This document shows, piece after piece, positions 58,573-64,000 of a stretch of 64,000 nucleotides of DNA. Numbering within the stretch: position 1 is the first letter of the stretch; each line of letters begins with the position of its first letter. Source of the stretch: Pelolinea sp. (lineage in GTDB: Bacteria; Chloroflexota; Anaerolineae; Anaerolineales; Anaerolineaceae); NCBI GenBank assembly GCA_030692365.1, contig JAUYCC010000011.1, forward strand, positions 1 through 64,000, in the 5' to 3' direction. The position numbers and the translations under genes are program-made. Below the pieces are notes generated by a model, which saw nothing but the letters and a program-made list of their open reading frames with translations, ran no database searches and was not told the origin of the DNA.

Positions 58573-60039
58573 ATGAAAAGAAATTTGTATTGCATTTTGA
58601 TGGTGCTTTTCATTTTGGCAGCTTGTGTACCAATCCCTCAAGGATTGGATCAAGCTGCCACTGCAACGCAGGAATTGGTTGAAGGTTCCTCATCCCGGAT
58701 GGACCTTCCCGCCCCTGTCCTTTTGGAAGATGGGCAAGAAGTTAATATTTCCCTGTCAGACTATCCCACAAATCCTGACAACTTTATTATTGATACAAGA
58801 ACCAATGAAGAAAAAATGGCACTTATTAGAAGTTGGGCACCTGATGATGTTAAAAAAGAAATTGCTTTATATAATGCAGAGTTTGAAAGGATGGGGGTAG
58901 ATCCTAATAAAATTGAATATAAAGCATCAATTGTTGATGGAAAAAGTTGGGCTCTATACCCAGAAAACAGAATAACGGGAACTCTTTATGTCGTTTCCAT
59001 AAACGGAATAATCAGGCCCTCAATTGACCTTTTTGGTTATCTTGATAGATCGGTAGATGATGACTTCTTCGACCTGACAACCGTAAATATTGATAACGCC
59101 CAGGTGGTGGGGGACAAGTCTGGCTGGCATGTATTTGCTAACATCGAAAACGGAAAAGTGACCAAGTGGTATGACGCGGTGCATGATCAGATAAACACAA
59201 TAGAAATAGAACCTACCCCAACCCCTGAAAATATCTTAAGAATAGTTGAAGTGGATGAGGCTAGGGAGATGATTAGAAGAAACGAATTTTCAACTGAACT
59301 GCCAAGGGTGACCTTAGAGGATATTACATCAGGAAGACTTTTGGAAGTTGAAAGAAAATGGATCAAAGAGCACCCGTTTTCCTCCGAGGTAGTGCCGGTA
59401 GATTTAGTAATCGAGAAACAGACAAATTATGTTCAGACTTTTCCTGGAAATATCGCCAAAAAAACAACATTCTACGAAATTGGTTTTGAAACCGACCCAA
59501 AACTGGATTATCAAAAAAATCCGAATTTGAGGCCTTTTAAGATTATTGGACTGTCCAATTTTTGGGATGAGAAAATCTACAGCGAGTCTGGGTTTTTCGA
59601 AGATGTAACACATGAATGGGAACCAAAGAAGGGTATAAGTCAATTCTATAAAACAATTGATGAAAAAGGATCTTTTTTCTTGATTATCTCTTGGGTTTTT
59701 CAAAACCCCAATGGAGAGGTTTTCATTGGTCATTCTATTGCACCTGCATTCGCAAGCCGTTACTATTTCAATAGGACTTTTAATAAAACCTCAAAGGTGA
59801 ATGGGGAGTGGATCAGCTGGGAATATGACACAAAAATAAGGATGATGTATGATTTTAAGAGTGAGCCATTTTATGAAAACATGCTATCCTTCAATGCTTT
59901 AACCAACTACATATGGAAAAATTACCCGGGAACAGGCCCAAAACCTTTAATTGATAAAGCGGTAAGTTCAGACTCGTTTCCCAAGGAACTGGAAACAACA
60001 TTATTTACTTTCAATTTTTATCAAAATTATCCCTGGTAA
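58573..60039 (+). CDS. Hypothetical lipoprotein
   Basis: MKRNLYCILMVLFILAACVP (lipobox LAAC) and a 488 aa open frame; no family recognised. Confidence 0.75.
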   Translation: MKRNLYCILMVLFILAACVPIPQGLDQAATATQELVEGSSSRMDLPAPVLLEDGQEVNISLSDYPTNPDNFIIDTRTNEEKMALIRSWAPDDVKKEIALYNAEFERMGVDPNKIEYKASIVDGKSWALYPENRITGTLYVVSINGIIRPSIDLFGYLDRSVDDDFFDLTTVNIDNAQVVGDKSGWHVFANIENGKVTKWYDAVHDQINTIEIEPTPTPENILRIVEVDEAREMIRRNEFSTELPRVTLEDITSGRLLEVERKWIKEHPFSSEVVPVDLVIEKQTNYVQTFPGNIAKKTTFYEIGFETDPKLDYQKNPNLRPFKIIGLSNFWDEKIYSESGFFEDVTHEWEPKKGISQFYKTIDEKGSFFLIISWVFQNPNGEVFIGHSIAPAFASRYYFNRTFNKTSKVNGEWISWEYDTKIRMMYDFKSEPFYENMLSFNALTNYIWKNYPGTGPKPLIDKAVSSDSFPKELETTLFTFNFYQNYPW

Positions 60040-60041
60040 AT

Positions 60042-61181
60042 ATGAATCTGCCTATTAAAATAAAATCACTTTCTTTTGGGATACTCCTGTCTTTAGTAAT
60101 GCTTCTTTTTTCTTTTAGTTCGGTAAACGCCCAAGTAATTTGCAGTGGTCACTCAGAAGGCTGTACTCAAAATAGTCAATGCGGCTGGTGTAGTGGAGGA
60201 ACCTGCCTTGGGGCAGTACTAAGACATGATTTAGTAGACTGCTCTGAATGTGCTTGTGGTGATGACGCGTGTCAAACATCATGTTTTCCTGGGGAATATT
60301 TATTAAACGCGTGCGACTGTGGCTGTACAGAAATAGATTGCTACACCCCTGGTGATTGTGTATATCCTGAATCATGTTATGAGGCTACATGCACACTGTG
60401 GAGCGGCTGGTACCCTTGCCAATCCAACAACTGGCAGTATCAAACCTGTACCGTGGGGCCATACGCCATAGAATGGAGGCAGTGCAATAACCCTCCCCCA
60501 ACTGGAACTCCCAGGCCAACAGCAACACCCGTTCCATCCTGCACAGTAAATATTCCTGCCTCACGCACTGTATCCGTCGGGGAAAGCGTTTCCCTGAGGG
60601 CAGTCCCTTCCAGCAGCCCCTGGACCATACAGCGAGTCAATTTTATTTCCGCTGGATCGGCCATATCCTCCCCAAGTCCAGCCTCGGATACAACCAGCAC
60701 CTACGACACCTCCGTGTCCGGCCGTTCTGTAGGATCGGGAACGGTCACCGCAAAGGTCATCATAGACGGCATATCCCGCTGTGAGGACACGACCTCGGTC
60801 AATGTGACCTCACCAGGGCCTTGGTGGCAGGTAAAAGATTCTGATATATTTTCTCAGGGAAATATTACTTCTTTAATTCCAATAACATGCATAACTCCTG
60901 GTTGTCAGTCTTCTTTTGATTTGGATGGTGATGGAGGCTACCCCGGAATACCAATTTATTCTGGACATTTAAGCCTTGGATCTGCGGAAAGAACATCCTC
61001 AACAGGTTGGCGTGCAAAAACTGGTACTGACTTTAAAAGAAATTATAGTCTTGCCTATTTTGAAAAACAGATTCCACAAGATACCCAAATAATACAAATT
61101 CCTTCCAGTGTGGTTGAAGGTCAATCATCTTGGAATATCCAGATGATTTTTTCTGACACATACAGGCAAAAAATGTTATAA
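60042..61181 (+). CDS. Secreted Cys-rich protein, possibly C-terminally truncated
   Basis: Signal peptide LSLVMLLFSFSSVNA, ~110-aa Cys-rich region, Pro/Thr linker, beta-rich domain, then PWWQVKDSDIFSQGNITSLIP segment ending abruptly. Confidence 0.75.
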   Translation: MNLPIKIKSLSFGILLSLVMLLFSFSSVNAQVICSGHSEGCTQNSQCGWCSGGTCLGAVLRHDLVDCSECACGDDACQTSCFPGEYLLNACDCGCTEIDCYTPGDCVYPESCYEATCTLWSGWYPCQSNNWQYQTCTVGPYAIEWRQCNNPPPTGTPRPTATPVPSCTVNIPASRTVSVGESVSLRAVPSSSPWTIQRVNFISAGSAISSPSPASDTTSTYDTSVSGRSVGSGTVTAKVIIDGISRCEDTTSVNVTSPGPWWQVKDSDIFSQGNITSLIPITCITPGCQSSFDLDGDGGYPGIPIYSGHLSLGSAERTSSTGWRAKTGTDFKRNYSLAYFEKQIPQDTQIIQIPSSVVEGQSSWNIQMIFSDTYRQKML

Positions 61182-61201
61182 ATCTGGTCAGGACAAAAAT
61201 A

Positions 61202-61567
61202 ATGAGACTAACCGGAAAAAACCTCGGTAAATGGGGAGAAGAACAGGCGGCGAAATATCTTGAAGAGAAGGGTGTAGTTATTGTTGGTAAGAATATTCAC
61301 ACAGAATATGGCGAAATTGATTTGTTAGGTCTTAAAGACAACTGTCTTTTATTTATTGAGGTTAAAACATCACAAACAAGAAAATATGGATTCCCGGAAG
61401 TGTCGGTCAATTCTAGAAAGCTGGACCATATGAACAAAGCCGCGCAGAAATATATCCAGGATCATGAGGATATCTCGAATGACTGGCGAATAGATGTCGT
61501 TTCAATAGAAATAAATTCACACAATAATACCGAAATCAAATGGTTTCAGAATGCTGTCACCGAATAA
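61202..61567 (+). CDS. YraN/UPF0102 family endonuclease-like protein
   Basis: GKWGEEQAAKYLEEKGVVIVGKNIHTEYGEIDLLGLKDNCLLFIEVKT: YraN signature. Confidence 0.94.
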   Translation: MRLTGKNLGKWGEEQAAKYLEEKGVVIVGKNIHTEYGEIDLLGLKDNCLLFIEVKTSQTRKYGFPEVSVNSRKLDHMNKAAQKYIQDHEDISNDWRIDVVSIEINSHNNTEIKWFQNAVTE

Positions 61568-62492
61568 CAAAAAACTGGTTGTGATTGTTGGCCCTACCGC
61601 GGTCGGTAAAACTGACCTGGCGATTGAGCTTGCGGAAGCGCTGAATGCAGAAATAATTTCCGCGGACTCCCGCTATTTCTATCAAGGAATGAATATTGGA
61701 ACAGCTAAACCGGATACGGATCAGCTGGCAAGAGTAAAGCATTATCTGATTGATGTCGCTGATATCAAGGAAAACTGGAGCCTTGCGGTTTACCAGAGAT
61801 CAGTAAAAGACGCGATGGATGAGATTATTTCGAAAGGGAAGGTACCTCTTTTGGTGGGCGGCACCGGACAGTATATTCGTGCAATTATTGAAGGTTGGCA
61901 GATTCCTGCCAAAGCCCCGGATCCTGATTTAAGGAATGTCCTGGAGATAATGTCGCAAAGGTTGGGGGCGGAAGAACTTCATAAAATGTTATCGATTATT
62001 GACCCAACTGCCGCTAAGAATATTGATTTTCGCAATAAACGTCGCACAATCCGCGCCCTTGAAGTAATTTTACACACAGGCCGAAAATTTTCAGACCAAA
62101 GGAAAAAGGGATCGCTTGATTTTGTGTATAAAATAGTCGGACTCAATCGAGACCGAAGCCAGTTATATGATCGTATTGATAAACGGATTGAGGAAATGTT
62201 CAAAAGAGGATTTATTTCCGAGGTAAAAGCTTTATTGGATCAGGGATATTCCATCCAGGACCCGCCCATGTCAGCTATTGGCTATCATGAGGTGATTCAG
62301 TATATTGAAGGATCCATGGGTTTACAGGAGTGTATTGAAAGGATAAAGAAAAGATCGCGCGAATTTGTCCGCCGACAAGCGAACTGGTTTAAAAGCACCG
62401 ATGAACGGATTAGTTGGTTTGATGTATCAACAAACAGAAAAAATGAAATCATTGCATTTATAAAGTCTCCAGATGGGTGGATAAGTGGATAA
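61551..62492 (+). CDS. miaA: tRNA dimethylallyltransferase
   Basis: VVIVGPTAVGKTDLAIELA, ISADSRYFYQGMNIGTAKP, HYLIDV, LVGGTGQYIRAI, RQANWFK. Confidence 0.96.
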   Translation: MLSPNNKKLVVIVGPTAVGKTDLAIELAEALNAEIISADSRYFYQGMNIGTAKPDTDQLARVKHYLIDVADIKENWSLAVYQRSVKDAMDEIISKGKVPLLVGGTGQYIRAIIEGWQIPAKAPDPDLRNVLEIMSQRLGAEELHKMLSIIDPTAAKNIDFRNKRRTIRALEVILHTGRKFSDQRKKGSLDFVYKIVGLNRDRSQLYDRIDKRIEEMFKRGFISEVKALLDQGYSIQDPPMSAIGYHEVIQYIEGSMGLQECIERIKKRSREFVRRQANWFKSTDERISWFDVSTNRKNEIIAFIKSPDGWISG

Positions 62493-64000
62493 GGCCAAAT
62501 TTCTCCAGCCCAATCGCTTCTGGTTAAAGAATTATGATCGCCATATCCCAGCGGATATTCATTATCAACGAACTAACCTGGTAAAACTATTTGAAGACAC
62601 TGCCAAAAAATATCCAAACAAGCCATTTCTTACATCGAATGAATACACCTTCTCATTTGAATGCGTTAGTAATTTGGTGGATAACCTGACAATAAGCTTG
62701 ATCCGCCTTGGCCTAAAAAAAGGAGATAGGGTTGCATTGATCCTGCCCAACATTCCGCAATTTGTAATCGCGTATTACGCGATCCTTAAAGCAGGCGGGA
62801 TAGTTGTGGCGATGAATCCTAACTATAAATTAAGCGAATTCCAATTCCTGTTCAAAGATTCGCTTCCAAAATATGTTTTTTGTTTAGGGAGACATCAAGA
62901 CATAATTATGGATTTGGCCGGCATCGCCGAAATCAATTCGGTCATAACTACAACTATAGAAGATATTCCTTTCCTTGTGCCAAATGAACCAAAAGAAAAA
63001 GAGGAAACCAGATCAAAATTTTATGATTTTTTGAAATTGCTCAAACCTGACAATAAAGAATATAAAATTTCCTACCCGGAATTAACACCTGAAGACCCAG
63101 CTGTCTTTCAATATAGCGGAGGTACAACCGGGATACCCAAAGCGGCCATTGGATTGCATAAAAACATTACCGCAAATGTAATCCAGTTTAGAACGTGGTG
63201 TGATTTGAAGGAGGGGAAAGAAGTAGTCCTGGCTGTAATTCCGCTTTACCATGTTTACGGTATGGTACTTGCGTTAAATATCGGCGCAAATATTGCCGCA
63301 AACGTAATTCTTGTAGAAGACCCAAGGGATACCGATTTTATCCTTGAGGAAATTGAAAAACACTCGGTAACCTTTTACCCGGGTGTTCCATCCATGTATT
63401 ATGCGATCAATCAGAACCAGAAGGTCAGGGATGGAAAATGTGATTTGACTTCGATAAAAGCCTGCATTTCGGGTTCTGCTCCGCTCCATCCGCAGATCAA
63501 AGAGGAATTTGAACGATTGACTGGTGGAAGGCTGGTTGAAGGTTATGGATTATCCGAGGCGCCTACCGCAACACATTGCAACCCACTCTTTGGAAAAAAC
63601 AAGGCTGATTCTATTGGTTTACCACTTCCCGATGTTGATTGCCGTGTTGTTGATTTAGAGACAGGATTGATCGATATGGCCATTGGCGAACCAGGTGAGC
63701 TAATCCTGAAGGGACCTCAGGTTATGCAGGGTTATCACAATAACCCGGCAGAAAATAACCTCGCCTTAAGGGATGGCTGGCTCTACACAGGGGATGTGGT
63801 CCGAATGGATGATGAAGGTTATTTTTTCATAATAGACCGAAAAAAATCGTTAATCAAGGTTGGCGGTTTTCAGGTATGGCCGAATGAAATAGAGACTGTT
63901 ATTAACTCACATCCCAAAGTCAAAGAATCTGCGGTGGGTGGGGTACCGGATATTGAAAAGGGGGAAAAAGTAATCGCCTGGATAGTCAGAGAAAGTGACC
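62485..64000 (+). CDS. AMP-binding acyl-CoA synthetase (long-chain fatty acid-CoA ligase-like), partial at right edge
   Basis: GTG start overlaps the miaA stop (VDKAKFLQPNRFWLKNYD...). ANL motifs: FQYSGGTTGIPKAA, GYGLSEAPTATH, DGWLYTGDVVRMDDEGYFFIIDRKKSLIKVGGFQVWPNEIE. Absent from the ORF track because no stop lies in the window. Confidence 0.92.
   Translation, partial: MDKAKFLQPNRFWLKNYDRHIPADIHYQRTNLVKLFEDTAKKYPNKPFLTSNEYTFSFECVSNLVDNLTISLIRLGLKKGDRVALILPNIPQFVIAYYAILKAGGIVVAMNPNYKLSEFQFLFKDSLPKYVFCLGRHQDIIMDLAGIAEINSVITTTIEDIPFLVPNEPKEKEETRSKFYDFLKLLKPDNKEYKISYPELTPEDPAVFQYSGGTTGIPKAAIGLHKNITANVIQFRTWCDLKEGKEVVLAVIPLYHVYGMVLALNIGANIAANVILVEDPRDTDFILEEIEKHSVTFYPGVPSMYYAINQNQKVRDGKCDLTSIKACISGSAPLHPQIKEEFERLTGGRLVEGYGLSEAPTATHCNPLFGKNKADSIGLPLPDVDCRVVDLETGLIDMAIGEPGELILKGPQVMQGYHNNPAENNLALRDGWLYTGDVVRMDDEGYFFIIDRKKSLIKVGGFQVWPNEIETVINSHPKVKESAVGGVPDIEKGEKVIAWIVRESD

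Noticed and set aside
1-64000. CRISPR array, prophage structural genes or transposase
   Set aside because: No regularly spaced repeats, capsid/terminase/tail genes or DDE/serine/HUH transposase motifs were seen in the provided ORFs.

Overview
Most of this 64 kb window (about 3.5-64 kb) is a dense bacterial chromosome segment. Its gene content resembles Chloroflexota/Anaerolineae (NBR1-Ig lipoproteins, LysM/zinc-ribbon proteins, CarD, a Chloroflexi-like mevalonate decarboxylase). That taxonomic reading is inferred from protein style, not from a search. Recognisable genes include carD, two heterodimeric-type ABC exporters, nnr, pth-mfd-uvrB, acylphosphatase, rseP, mvaD-like, an ftsZ-like gene, fabL-like, trxB, hemW, an L,D-transpeptidase, recJ, a three-gene helicase/helicase-like/Fe-S nuclease module, msrPQ, ruvX, mltG, ferredoxin, Fe/Mn SOD, malQ, glgA, an amidohydrolase-CYTH fusion, a cinA-like gene, yraN, miaA and a partial acyl-CoA synthetase. 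The first ~3.3 kb is different: very AT-rich, with a Gfo/Idh C-terminus, a THEP1 NTPase and a CDF transporter. It ends at a 3'-half tRNA-Met(CAT) remnant, which fits the att boundary of an integrated element; a chimeric assembly is the alternative. Leads most worth following: (1) the split AddAB/RecBCD-like module next to recJ; (2) an FtsZ homologue whose T7-loop catalytic Asp is replaced by His; (3) the amidohydrolase-CYTH fusion; (4) a multi-helix structured intergenic element at ~58.29-58.53 kb; (5) the tRNA-Met half-site. All calls come from reading the sequence; no database search was run.
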